DNA of 64,000 bases, from assembly GCA_002110485.1 (NCBI GenBank), contig MOWL01000024.1, positions 62,001-126,000 on the forward strand. The letters are read 5' to 3'. Source of the DNA: Emergomyces orientalis. Taxonomy: Eukaryota; Ascomycota; Eurotiomycetes; Onygenales; Ajellomycetaceae. This document shows, in pieces, positions 12,485 through 23,923 of this stretch; the stretch's first letter is position 1; every line of letters starts with the position of its first letter. Both the position numbers and the translations under genes were made by a program. The notes below the pieces were generated by a model that saw only the letters and a program-made list of their open reading frames with translations, was not told the DNA's origin and ran no database searches.

Positions 12485-14608
12485 TCATTTATTCAGGGTT
12501 GTTTTAGGCCCAGTGAACCATTTCCTTGCGAAAAGGAAATAATACAACAGGGCACTTCCCCACAGAGTTCCGTTGACCACTATGGTGTAGTTCATCATGT
12601 CCGCTGTTGAATTGGAGTGTCAGTCGCCAATCAAAAAGTGAGAAATCAATGAAACAATTGGGCCAAGCTGGCGTACCTTTTGGAGATGGCCCTTGTGTGG
12701 GGAACATGCAGAGTGAAATTTCAAATGTCAAATATACGAGTGCAACAATAGCGATTGGCTTGCTGAGATAACGTCCAGTGTAAAATGGGCCCGGTTTGAA
12801 TTTATGTTGGCCCCAAGCAACGCGGCAGAGGATAGGTATGGCCCAGGCTAGAGCATTCCCTGAAGAACCGAGAGAAAATAGGGCATTGGCGGCTGTAGGG
12901 TGGATCAAACAGATGAGGCCAAGGATAATTGCTGAGAATGCGCATCCCCAGACTGTTCGAATTGGTTGAAAACGAAAGTGAATTCGTGTTTCGAGCTTTC
13001 TAAAGAAACTGGACAACGGGAGTGCGCCATCTCGAGCAAATGCCCAGCTTTGCCGTGATGCCGCCACGAGCTATAAGCAATTAGCAATGGATTTGTATTT
13101 TGTTGGATGATTGCAACTAACCAAACTCAAACCCATGCAATATTGAAGGCATGCCATGACCACCATAAAGCCGAGAGCACCGCTCTTTCCCAGGGCATCA
13201 TAATAAATCTAATGCAATTAGTTAGAGGGGAGTAGAAGGTATCGATTGATAGCAGCACACACCTGAGCCATCGGTTGCCCAAATGGGCTCCCCATTAAAG
13301 CTCCAATGTCTTTGTTCATTGATGCTGCCACCACACAGACAGATATGAACCCAAAAAACCAACAGGCAGCAATAGATCCCAGAATGCCTCTAGGCACTGC
13401 TTTTGCTGCATGTTTTGCCTCTTCACTCATATGAACACATGAATCAATCCCTCCAATTGTCCATATTGGAGATAACCAGGCAATCATGAAAGTCCAGCCA
13501 GCTGGCCAAGCAGTATGATTCTCTGAATGAGTAAACACATAGCTCGCAGAGTTCAGCCCAGTCTTGGATTTACCAATTGGCAAGGCAATTATGGTGGCTA
13601 TAACTAATGTCATATTAGCCACAATACAGGCAGTCTGAATTCTGTGCATGATATTGGCAGCAAATGTTGCCACAATGGCATGAGTGAGTACACATCCTGC
13701 AAAAACTCCATATATAACAGGTGAGGTGGCGGACCATTCACCATCATATGCAATGGAGGGAATGGATAAAAGCATTAGAGCAAATCCATCTATGAAGAGT
13801 CAGTAGGGAGCCAATGTATAAGAGATTCTGATAGTAGATAGTATACATACAGTCAATCGAACATGTGCCCCCAATAAGACCGATGGTATTGCTGTGCCCA
13901 ACTAGAAAGCTTAATGGTTTTCTAAACTTCTCTGGCGCAAAATAATGTGTCCACCAATATAGGCCACCAGAGGTAGGGAGCGAAGAAGCGAGATCCGACT
14001 GATTATCATGAGATACCATTCATAGTATGATAAATTGTGGGAGTAGACTTACCATTGCAAGGCCAACAATAAAAACAAAGCCGCTTGCAGTAAACCAACC
14101 CTGGAAAATAGATGAGAAAGGCATTTCCCCATTCTCATAAGATTTGTCTGCAACATACCCAAACCATACCTACAGGGCCCGCAGGGAGCGAGAAAGCTAG
14201 TGTGGCTGCAATTGACGGTAGAAGGCCCATGATGCTAAATGCAATGGAGAATATCTGAAGAGAGGAATAATGGCGTCGAAGTTCCTGTTTATAGCCCATT
14301 GTGGCTAAACATTAAGAGCCGCCATGTCAGTTTGGATCTCGGAGGAGCGTTGAATGCGAGTGGGGTGATCTTGTGATTGAAAACGTGGTAAGATTGATCT
14401 GGGAATGTCCAGTGCGGCGCAAAAGGAGTGGGATATTGTGACAGCGGGCAGAGTACGAAGCCAGAAATGACTGACCAAGAAGTTCCGCATCCACTGGCTC
14501 CGCAAGTTCAGAGTCAGTTAGAATAATCAAGTCTTCATCAGATCCCCGAGTCCCCGTTACACGGGGAGGCTGCTTGTCATTCATGGTGGTGGTGGTGTTC
14601 ACTCCCAT
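12485..14608 (-). CDS. GABA/choline-type permease (APC superfamily)
   Basis: A predicted 12-helix transporter resembling the fungal GABA and choline permeases (Uga4/Hnm1 group). Eight exons on the minus strand: 14608-14476, 14304-14159, 14100-14053, 13998-13851, 13789-13263, 13208-13122, 13070-12677, 12603-12485, giving 533 aa. Splicing yields the family stretches FSIAFSIMGLLPSIAATLAF, LPTSGGLYWWTHYFAPEK, GGIDSCVHMSEEAKHAAKAV and SRQSWAFARDGALPLS. The last of these is the characteristic block before the C-terminal helices. Exon 3 is only 48 nt. It lies in the same orientation as the YAT permease but is of a different subfamily, so this is not a simple tandem duplication. The substrate is inferred only from family. 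Confidence 0.88.
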
Positions 14609-17149
14609 GGGAGAAATAATTTGCAGCGCGGCAATAAAGGAAGGGAACAATAGGAGAAAACGAGGTCGAATAATTCATGCAAAGCGAATGGAGAAGTGTT
14701 GCAGCAGCAGCAGATTTATTTTAATAAATAAAGTGTGAGAGTGAATCCTTGCTGCTCCCTGTTTCACCTGTTCATCACACAAAGAGCCTGCTTAATATAA
14801 AGGAAGGGCTATAACTGAAGAGACAGGTGTATACCGGCGATCATGCAGTGATGACATCTACTAGTATTATTAAAAGGGGGTGATACCAAGGGTTTATTTC
14901 GAGCGAATCACCAACCACTGGTCACTACCTTGCGGTAAAGTAATTTATCTGTCGGAATATTCCGTTTTAAGATATTTCCGATCAAGGTATTTCAGTCTGA
15001 TAGTATCCCCAGCATTATTGCCCTGTAGCTGATGAGTTGGCCAGCAATGGAACCGGCGCGTCGCACAAATTGAGTCCCACAGACTCTGGATCACAGAGGA
15101 AACAACAGCCATATTGAAACCTGGAGCCTGGAGCCTGGAGCCCAAGCCCTTACCAACAAAATCCCTGCCGCGGGATCAAATATTTGATGAAGAATGATAA
15201 ACATTTAGATGTTAGCGGAAAAGTTATAACTGTCAAGCGGAAAAGCTTATACCTTTGGCACATCTACGTGAGGCAGCTAAGCCCTAAATTTGGAATTCAT
15301 TGGAAATATGAAAGAACACTTCATCGAGACGATAGCTTATTACAGGCCACGGTTGGTAGTTAAGTTACCCATGTTCGAGACACAGCAAATCTATTTTGAG
15401 ATTAAGCAGCTTAACTCTGGCCCCCAGCGCGATTGGGGGCTAACATCCGCTTGGCGGAGATCACGAAGCCACCTTCAGCCGGCATTTAAAGTCAAGCTAC
15501 CATTGAGGTGGGAGATTCTCGGCAAATTTTAAGCAGGATTGCCATAAGAATGTACTATGTAGGTTTGGTGCCTGTGCGGTGCCAACGGCAGCCGTCCACT
15601 GATGTAACCCAACCTTGCTACAGCTCTCAATCCCCTTGCCAAGTCAATGATGGGATGAACGCTGATTCTGACCAGGGCTTTAGTTACTAGTCCGAGCAAA
15701 TAGAGACATTACTGGACGCCAAACCGAAAATTGCTTGAGGCGTCAGGGATACTCTGCTATTTCTATCTCGGCCTAGTGGCGAAACCTGGCGCGGCTTGGA
15801 ATGTCGCCGAGCCGAGACGATAATTAAGCATCTCGAAGCCATTGGTGTGAATAAGCCCAAAACGTGCTCTTGATGATGAGCGGCGTAGTCCATGCACTGC
15901 TCGATCCTCAAGAGTTTTGTTGACAAGAGTTAGCAAAAGTCATCCTTGTGGAGGTTTGGGAGCCCAATTTGGAGAGTCCAGATTTCTTTTATTTCCAACT
16001 CGTTTCACAAGGAACATGCATGCATTATATTATATTCATTTCCCCTATCATGCATTCGCCCAGTCATTTATTAAATCAGGAGACTGACTGCACGCCATTA
16101 TTTGATCGTTAATTGAAAATTTGTTACTTGGCTTCCCCCTCCGGTAAAATCATATAGTTCATAACCTGGCCAGAACTTCTTCAACTTAGGCGAAATTACG
16201 AAACAACCCAAACGCCAACCACACATTCCTCTCTGCCAGGCCGGCCTGAATAGGCCGTACTCCATCCATACTGGTTGCAGTCCAGTAGGTCATGTGGTCT
16301 CGATGTCATGAGGAAAGATATTGTTCTGAAGGCCCAAGGTCTGGTTCCATACAATCGGCACAACGGCCCATCATGCCCTCATACATGATGTAAATGCCAC
16401 GCAGAGCGGTCAGCTTCTCTAAATTTTGCATGTAGAACGGGCTCGGACTGTTTTTTGGCGACCAGGAAGACATGCGAGTGGGCGGTGGACCAGCGGACGA
16501 TACATGTTTTCTGACGCAAAGTCAGGATACCGGATGCAATATCTCGTCCTATCGGAATCATACATACCCACAGGGCCCCGGCACCACGTTGCTCATGACA
16601 AGTCGGGCATCATTGCGAGCTCGAGCAATCTCTGATCGAAACATGCGGATGTCCTTCACAGGATCGTTGTTCGCAAACGCACAATGAGAGCGGATTCCGC
16701 AGATTACTGATGAGTTGCTGTTCAGTTCATCTGAGTGTTGCTAACCCGGATTCCAGTGATACGTTGCGCGTAGCCCTTTGAGTGATCATTGTCTCTAGAT
16801 TCGAATGCCATGGCTGAATACAAGACTTGTTTTGCTGGAGAAAGTTAATCGAAACTTCAGTTGACATTCTCGCATGTGGGATTTTTCACGGTGCAAGGGC
16901 TCAGTGCGGCACAGTGCAGCAACGCGTGGGTCAAGGCGTGTTTAAAATTGGAACACTGAAATGGTACTATTTCGGTACTAATTCTAACAAGATATATGCT
17001 CAATTCATACGCTATGACGAATAGAGAGCTGTGGCTCTGTAAGTTGCACCCTGATCACAGGCTGGTTTGAACCCCGGTTTGGGAGCGAGTGTGGCTAGAA
17101 CAGCAAAAGCAAAGGCAAAAGCAACAACAACAACAACATTGCCGATCAT
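14609..17149. other. Long gene-poor spacer
   Basis: About 2.5 kb with no intact gene that I can support. It contains a GC-rich hairpin with a nearby CCG-N5-CGG palindrome (15419-15457) and a possible decayed minus-strand coding relic near 16260-16690. The rest is unremarkable. Confidence 0.5.
15419..15457. promoter_or_regulatory. Hairpin and CCG-N5-CGG palindrome
   Basis: GCCCCCA at 15420-15426 pairs with TGGGGGC at 15434-15440 around a 7-base loop. Next to it, 15447-15457 reads CCGCTTGGCGG. Inverted CGG triplets are the usual site type of Zn2Cys6 dimers. Function is an inference; no obvious target gene is adjacent. Confidence 0.25.
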
Positions 17150-19504
17150 TCAAGGTGGTGTTATATGCAGGGGTTCCTTTCTTCGAAGATGAATCCATCG
17201 ACCATGATCGGGTTTAAATCGTAGATACGTCGGGCTGAGAATTTCGAACTCACAATGGGGCTCCATGTTCGCTTTGCCGAATGGTAGCAGCCCGCAACTC
17301 TTCAACACGGTTTTAAGGTGCGCGGCCCCTTTGGATACAGGCATAAAACCCTGTTGCTCCACCATCATTTCAACGATAGCCCTGAAAGAACTATCCACCG
17401 CCCACCACAGCGGTGCGCGACCATTGCAATCTGTCGACGAGCTATCTGCTCCCCTAACAAGAAGAATCTTGGCCGTGCCTTCGTGCCCATTGCGGGCGGC
17501 CCATGACAGTGGCGTGCAGCCCTCTGTATCCTTTGATTCGATTTCGGCCCCATTGTCCAGCAGTAGCTTAACCACTGTATCGTGCCCAAAATACGACGCT
17601 AATATCAATTCAGTGAATCCACTACGATATTTTCCATCTGTGTTTCTCCAGAGAATTCCAGACCACGCCCTGTAACTCTTGGAATCTGGGTTGCAGATTT
17701 TGAAATAAGAGGAGAGAATCGCGGCATCATGGCGAATGCGAGCCTCGCGGAAATGAACACCCCAATTTTGGGATGAGTAGTTTAAGAAGGCGAGGCATTT
17801 TGAGGCATATGGTTTCTGCAGCTCATCCACCAGGGTGTTGTTGAGGAGATTGAGATAGGCGACGCAGACTTCCGCAAGAACTGTGCGCGCTTCCTCGATA
17901 GTAATGGACTGACGCCAACCTAGAGCTGGAGGGACATTTTCATGCATTGGCGACTCTGCGAGGATGAACTCTCGGGCGCTTTGGTGAAAAAATTCTACCT
18001 TTGCATGGTAGATCGATACTAACGATCCGCACCAAGTCTGAAGACGTGATCGAAAGGCGACTTCGTCCTCAAGATGAAGGTCTTCCGTGGACTGTGATGA
18101 GACGTAGGTATTGACAGCAATGTTCATTTCAGCCAAACTTAGCGGACCCTTTGCTGCTAAAATTATACTCAGAGCCCTTCGGGCTATCTGACTATCTTGG
18201 GACATGTCAAGGATCTTCTCGTACACTTCATTAACACTCTTCGGAACAGATATCACAGGCGATTCGGTGCCATTCTTGGTTGCGTTGAAGTCGAGTGACT
18301 TGAAGTAGCTGAACACAAGGTATACCCAGAGATAGGTGGGGTCCGAGACTTCTAGTAACTGGTGTTCAAGGTGGTCCTTGATTTCGGTTGAGAGCTGCTT
18401 CTCCACAGCCAATTGGTGGACTCGATGCCTTATCACTCGGTTCATTTCCTCATTGACGGGATCTGACTTCCATTTTCCTGGCATATGAATACAACGAATC
18501 ATTGCAACTAATTCTTTCAAACACGGTATGGCATGTGCATACGGGCCAGACGGGCGAACCGTCAACAAACATTTCCCTTTGAGCCCGGGAATCTTATATT
18601 GAATAAAGAGGTCCTTTAATATCTGAACTAAGTCCAGAACATCTGATTCGACGCATTGCTCCAGGGCATCCAAGATCATAATTACAGGTTCCGCTTCCGG
18701 ATCTTTTACCACCTCTAAAAAGATGTTCTGTAGCAATTCTGTAGAATTCATCAACTTGGCCCCGTTCTTGGAGTATTCCGGGATCGCATGCCGAATCAGA
18801 AAAGGCTTGCTGGAAAAGATCTGGTGAAGGAACGCACAAAGTGCCTGACGAAAGGTGTTTTGGCCTTGCTCTTGGAAAATGAAATAACATAGGGTTGCTT
18901 CTCGGGGTAGCCGGTCGATCATGTATTTGGCCAGGACAGACTTCCCACAACCAGCCTCGCCAGAGACAAGCAAAATTTCTGGAATTTTGTCCAACCACTC
19001 CTGAAATCGCCAATTGTCGAGGAACCACTGACATGTGCCTTCTGCTCGGTCATTCACTTGATTTTTGGACCGCTCATACATCATCGCGTCTTTGTTGGGT
19101 GTTCCGAGACGCAAGAGCTCGAGAAATTCATTTTCTTGATCGGGCAGCGATTGATCAGCGGAGTCTGTCTCACTCTGCCGCGGCTCTGTTGTCTGAACTA
19201 TATTTTTGGAAAGTCAGTGACAAGACAGGTTTCACAAGAAAACTGCAAGAGGCGCGGGATAAAATAAATCCTGGTAAAATAAAAGCAGATCCCGCTGCTT
19301 ATTTCATGCCCTGGTACCATAAGTCTACATACTGGGCTCGATCAATTCCGTAACATCCTGCACTTTAGTTGGATCTACGATGACTATGTCGCTGAATGCC
19401 TCAGTAAGGCCTTGATCAGCATGCTGCACGGATCCGGCATCGTCTGGAGGTATTATATGCTCCCGAGGCTGACCCCGCCCACCGGAGAAGCTGAGGTTTG
19501 ACAT
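17150..19504 (-). CDS. NACHT-ankyrin NLR-like protein
   Basis: A fungal STAND ATPase of the NLR-like type, which in other fungi act in non-self recognition. Two exons on the minus strand, 19504-19333 and 19197-17150, give 739 aa. The first exon supplies MSNLSFSGG... and joins in frame through a GTATGT donor and a TATAG acceptor. The Walker A motif GEAGCGKS lies at about residues 137-144 and Walker B VIMILDALEQC at about 227-237. The C-terminus has about three ankyrin units (FTELILASYFGHDTVVKLLL, TPLSWAARNGHEGTAKILL and a diverged third), then a non-repeat tail. The N-terminal ~110 residues are acidic and polar; I cannot assign a known effector domain. Repeat number is low for the family. The gene appears intact. 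Confidence 0.85.
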
Positions 19505-20999
19505 TATTGGAAATAGCTAGAAATGTCTCAAGAGTAATAGCAAAGATCTGATGGTGTTTGAAGAGTTGATAGCATTGTCCTTGGGCAGTCAACGAGGACG
19601 AGCATCAAAATTCGAGGTGAAGGACTACAATTTGAGGGCCCAAGAAAACCAAGACCCCACGCTGCAACCGGGGTTATTAATTAGAGGTCGTTGCCCATTA
19701 GAAGAAATTGCCAGCATCATGTTTCTCCCCCACGCGTTAGCGGAATCATCTCCAAAAATAGCCTCCGCTGAGCCATTACCAGGGTGAGATCCGCAGCTAA
19801 TCAGCCACCCCAGTGGTCATCTTGAAATATAAAAACCTCTTCGCCATTCACAAACTCGATTCACATAATAATATAGAATACTGAATCAAGTTCGACTGTG
19901 GCCGCACTTCAAAATACCAGTTAACCAGAAAATAATGCTGGCATCCCACCTACTGGGGTGAATCTGGTAAATATCTGAGTAATGAATCGACCTGCGTTTA
20001 GAGAAAACGGTCTAGCTCAAATTCAATTAGTTGGTTTTAATTAACAATTAGTTAGCAGCAGACAAACTGACATGTCAACGTTAAGCACTGGACGCCGGAT
20101 CTCTTGTTCGAAAATTCAGCCAAGGGCCAACATTGTCCAAAATACTTTACATGTTATGTTGGTGAGTGTTTGTCCTGGCACTTGGATTCCAATATTTATC
20201 AATTCAGGGCGAGTTTTTCTGCTTGTTCAAGTTGCTCCAAAAGTACGGTCCGCTTATGCAAATTGAAATAACTACTACTAACTATGAATGCAAAACTGGA
20301 ACTTCTCAGCTTGGAATGAGTAATCACCCACTATTATATGCATGTTCTTCCGACCTTGAAGGGGGTTGAGAAACCTACCACTTGATATTTTCTCCAATTA
20401 CTCTGGCGTGACCGAGGTACAAATTGTTATAGGGACTCAGGCAATCTTATTCATGGCGTCGAATATGAATGTGTGATCAAATCCAACAGCAATGTTGGTA
20501 AGCCCTGAGAGGGCCTCAAGATCGTTCCCGTCGAGCGCCACAAAAACATTGTACTGGACATGGACCCGGATGCATACATTGCTTGGAGGGCTCCTGGCCC
20601 AAGTGAACCCAGCTCCTGATCAATGAAATATTTAAACATATCGTCTATGCTTTTTGGCCATGTTAAAAGACTACCATAACATCAAACCGGTTTTTGTTTA
20701 TCTTTCCCTTCTCGCGCCCTGAAGCATACAGTCCCCAGATCTTATATAGATGGGGGGAGGTGGATTTCTTGCCTCCCAGTCAACCAACTACAAGGCCTGC
20801 ATCCATGGATCCCACCGCATGCCCCGTATGCACCAACGCTGCGGCTGTCTCGGGTTGGTTGCCAAAATCTGGATCGCGAGATTCATTCGTGGTGAATGAA
20901 CATCTATGTACGCATAGTACTAGTAACTTTGAAAGCTACCAGGATCCCTATCCCTATCCAGCAAGCACTCATTATTTGGCCTAGTAAAATATCGAGGAC
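19505..20999. other. Gene-poor spacer
   Basis: No intact gene. A short plus-strand reading at about 20510-20617 (VPVERHKNIVLDMDPDAYI) looks protein-like but is isolated and stops at once. It may be a gene relic. Confidence 0.4.
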
Positions 21000-21796
21000 T
21001 TGTCCTCTTTGGTTCATTTACCAGCTAATCTACTCATATTCCTCATATGGAGTATGTGTGTACCTTTCCAGGTTTTCGAAATTTTCAAGTGTCAATTGAT
21101 CTTATATAATGTTATGCTAATGTTCATCTCGAAGTCCGATCAAAAACCGGGCTCTCGGCATGGCTGTGGTCAGGCCGCGAGACTGAAAAACTGGTGGCCG
21201 CTAGGGATAGATCGTTTGATACAAATCTGGAGTGCAGACTCAGAGTAGCGCTTGATGGAGCTCTTCGCATTCCATTTCAAGGGTGTCGTGGTTACTCTGG
21301 AGCAAAAGTTCTTGGGCACAAGGGCTTTCGGAACTATAGACCCCGAGAATCTGGAAACAATGATGTCTTCCAAAGTGAAAGGTGTCTCCGCGATCCCCTA
21401 AAAAGGGATTTTAAGTAAGCAGGAATCTGATCTCTGCCAACAGATTTCAACTTCGGGCTCCGTCGCCATATTTTCTTCCTTCTTCCTGGCGACGGCATCT
21501 TCACGCAAGACGGACAGGCATGGAATCATTCTAGAGAAATGCTCCGTTCACAATTTGCAAGACAGCAGTATCAAGGCCTTGACATTTTTCGGCCTCATGT
21601 CTATAATCTTCTTCTTCATCTGCCGCACAATGGTCAACCAATTGATCTTCAACCTTTGTTCTTCCGTCTGACCTTGGACACATCAACAGAATTTCTCCTC
21701 GGAAAACCTGTCGACCGCCTCAGAGAGAGAGAAGAAGACATTGGTCCTTTCATGAGGAAATGGTTGTCGAGTGACGTTTGGATGTTGATCCTTTGA
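21000..21796 (+). pseudogene. Truncated cytochrome P450 (CYP52-like) pseudogene
   Basis: The stretch resembles the N-terminal half of fungal microsomal P450s of the CYP52-like fatty acid/alkane hydroxylase group. Readable blocks are NWWPLGIDRLIQIWSADSE, then an in-frame TAG at 21246-21248, then RLMELFAFHFKGVVVTLEQ and FLGTRAFGTIDPENLE. An intron with a GTGTCT donor and a CAACAG acceptor leads to DFNFGLRRHIFFLLPGDG, FTQDGQAWNHSREMLR and DLQPLFFRLTLDTSTEFLLG. The protein frame ends at 21796. The I helix, ExxR motif and haem-cysteine loop are absent downstream. The TAG sits where relatives have Gln, a single C-to-T change. Both defects argue that no working enzyme is made. Confidence 0.8.
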
Positions 21797-22218
21797 GCAT
21801 TGAGCATTGAGAGCGCACTGACGTTCAATGGATATTAGACGAATGCGCAACTCAAACATTTCTTAACTATCCATGCCTCTCCACACTACTATAATAATGT
21901 ATATAGTCAACATTCTTCCATTCTATCAAATTAAATATCCGAGTATTCGTGTCAACACCGAAACTCGACAATTTTTCTGCCGATTCTTCCTGGCTGACTA
22001 ATGCGGGGAAGGTGTTCGCTGTCTGAATTGCACGCCCTGAAACATTTTCCGAACGCAACAAAAAAGAAACCACTGTACATTTATTTCGATAAATATGTTC
22101 TTGCTGCCAAGTTGAAAGAAATACGTCTTAATTTCTAATTATTATAGCACCAATTGCTATCGCCGCATCACCCCCAAGCCAACTTGAAAGTTCTTCCCTG
22201 CCTTCTCCCACTACCAAC
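21797..22218. other. Intergenic region
   Basis: No continuation of the P450 is visible here. It contains the presumed promoter of the acetyltransferase gene. Confidence 0.5.
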
Positions 22219-22841
22219 ATGGCTGACCATCCGGTTATCAGGTTTGCGACTGAGGACGGTGAGGGCAGGCCTATTCCCCAGCACACGGCGCATATATACC
22301 AACTAGCCCTCCTAACAATGCATGCAACCCAGACATCCCCACAATCCTCCAATTCATCCAAGACCTCGCCGCCTACGAAAACGCCTCGCACGAAGTCGAA
22401 GCCACCCTAGACTCCCTCCGCGCAACTCTCTCCTTCCCTTCCTCCCCTCCCAAATGCTCAGGTACATACACCCTTCTCATCAGCCCGCCAGCCACACCAA
22501 CACATCCCACCCCGTCACCCGCTGGCATGGCCATGTACTTCTACAACTACTCCACCTGGCGATCGGCGCCGGGCATCTATCTCGAAGACCTATACGTGCA
22601 GCCAGAGCAGCGGGGGAAAGGGTACGGGCTTGCTCTCCTGCGGCGGTTGGCGGCAGAAGTGTGTAAGGTTGGCGGGAAGAGGTTAGAGTGGAGTGTGCTG
22701 CGGTGGAATGAGCCGAGCATCAAGTTCTATACGAGTGAGAGTGTGGGTGCTAAAGGGATGGAAGAATGGATGAAGATGATGGTGGATGGGGAGGCGTTGA
22801 CGAAGTTAGCAGCAGCGGATAGATCGTTGGATGGTGTATGA
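22219..22841 (+). CDS. GNAT-family N-acetyltransferase
   Basis: Predicted soluble acetyl-CoA-dependent N-acetyltransferase resembling the diamine/thialysine acetyltransferase group. Two exons, 22219-22258 and 22333-22841, give 182 aa. The intron has a CTAAC branch-like motif, and splicing gives ATEDDIPTILQFIQDLAAYE, the typical GNAT N-terminus. The acetyl-CoA binding motif is YLEDLYVQPEQRGKGYG (Q-R-G-K-G-Y-G loop), followed by LEWSVLRWNEPSIKFYTS, motif B with a typical Asn and Tyr. Length is normal for the family. The amine substrate cannot be told from sequence. Confidence 0.88.
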
Positions 22842-23923
22842 ATTCGAATGGCACCTGGATAGTTAGGTTGGTAGTTTACGAACTCAGTTTGCGATAGAAG
22901 GATTGGAACTTGTGCTCTTGGGATTAGAGCTGTTTTGGGGTTCTCTTCTTTCCGGGGGGGAGGTCTGGAGTTTTTCGAATTCCCTTCTTATAGAGGTATA
23001 GATGCGTTCTTATAAATAACCCCTTGTTCTTTTCCAGGTTGGCCGCCTTACCATCGTGGGCATCATTGAAGCAATGAGTCTCCCTCGTTCGACGCAGTCG
23101 CCCGTCTTTAAATTTCACCGTCAAGTTCATGTGACTTCTTCGTTCACCCACGTTGCTGGCTTATAATGTCGAATACGTTAATCCCATAAGAATTTCACTG
23201 TCCTCGCTCAGAGGTTCTGTTAATTTTATAAACCAATCTCGAGCAGCCTCATTTATTTCCTGTTTACCAGTCACACATCTTTCCGCCGTCTAGCGCTGCA
23301 AGGAAAATACGAATAGAAAAACGGAGAGAGACATAGACAATGATTTTGATAGAGTGTTCGGACAAACCCAAAAAGTCTTGAGGGGATTTTTTTTCCTTTT
23401 TTCTCATACAGATACATTGAATATTGGACTGAACAGAATACCTTCACAAAATAAATAGAGGCCGAGTTCTCACTCATCAAATGGCACACACGCAGAGAGC
23501 GTTTAGGAGCTACCCCACACAGAGCAAAGCTTGACAGCCTACCCCTGCTAGGTCAAATGCTAACTAGACTCGTTGTTCCCCAGGCCTCCGATTCCGAAGC
23601 TTATTCCGAGCTGTTCAACCCCTTAAAATATACGCTTTGAAATAACCACTTTTATAGGGCTCATCCAGCCGTAGCCCTAACCAGTCCGTATCGAGCTAGC
23701 TGGATCGCGAAATCTGATATGACGTAACTAAAGGTCTGATCGTCTTGGCACTGCCCTAAGCTGGAAGCGGCAATTCCAACCCAGATTGTTGGCGGAGCTC
23801 CAACATCACAAAAACACCTGCAGGGAAACATTTTTACACCACAGATAACGCCCCCTGTTATGAACTTATGAACTCCCTGTAGCCATATAGCTGTTTTATG
23901 TGTCACAGCGCCGGAAGCCCACC
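22842..23923. other. Intergenic region
   Basis: About 1.1 kb between two plus-strand genes. No supported gene. Confidence 0.5.

Noticed and set aside
9100..14608. The two permease genes as a tandem duplication
   Set aside because: They belong to different APC subfamilies with different signature blocks and intron positions.
17060..17090. Possible tRNA T-arm (ggtttgaaccccgg)
   Set aside because: No acceptor, D or anticodon arm can be folded around it.
20510..20617. Short plus-strand reading with VPVERHKNIVLDMDPDAYI
   Set aside because: Protein-like but isolated, about 35 codons, with stops on both sides and no family that I can name.
22924..23151. 75-codon open frame on the minus strand
   Set aside because: Rich in Lys/Arg with no motif, no splice partners and no conserved neighbour; likely chance.
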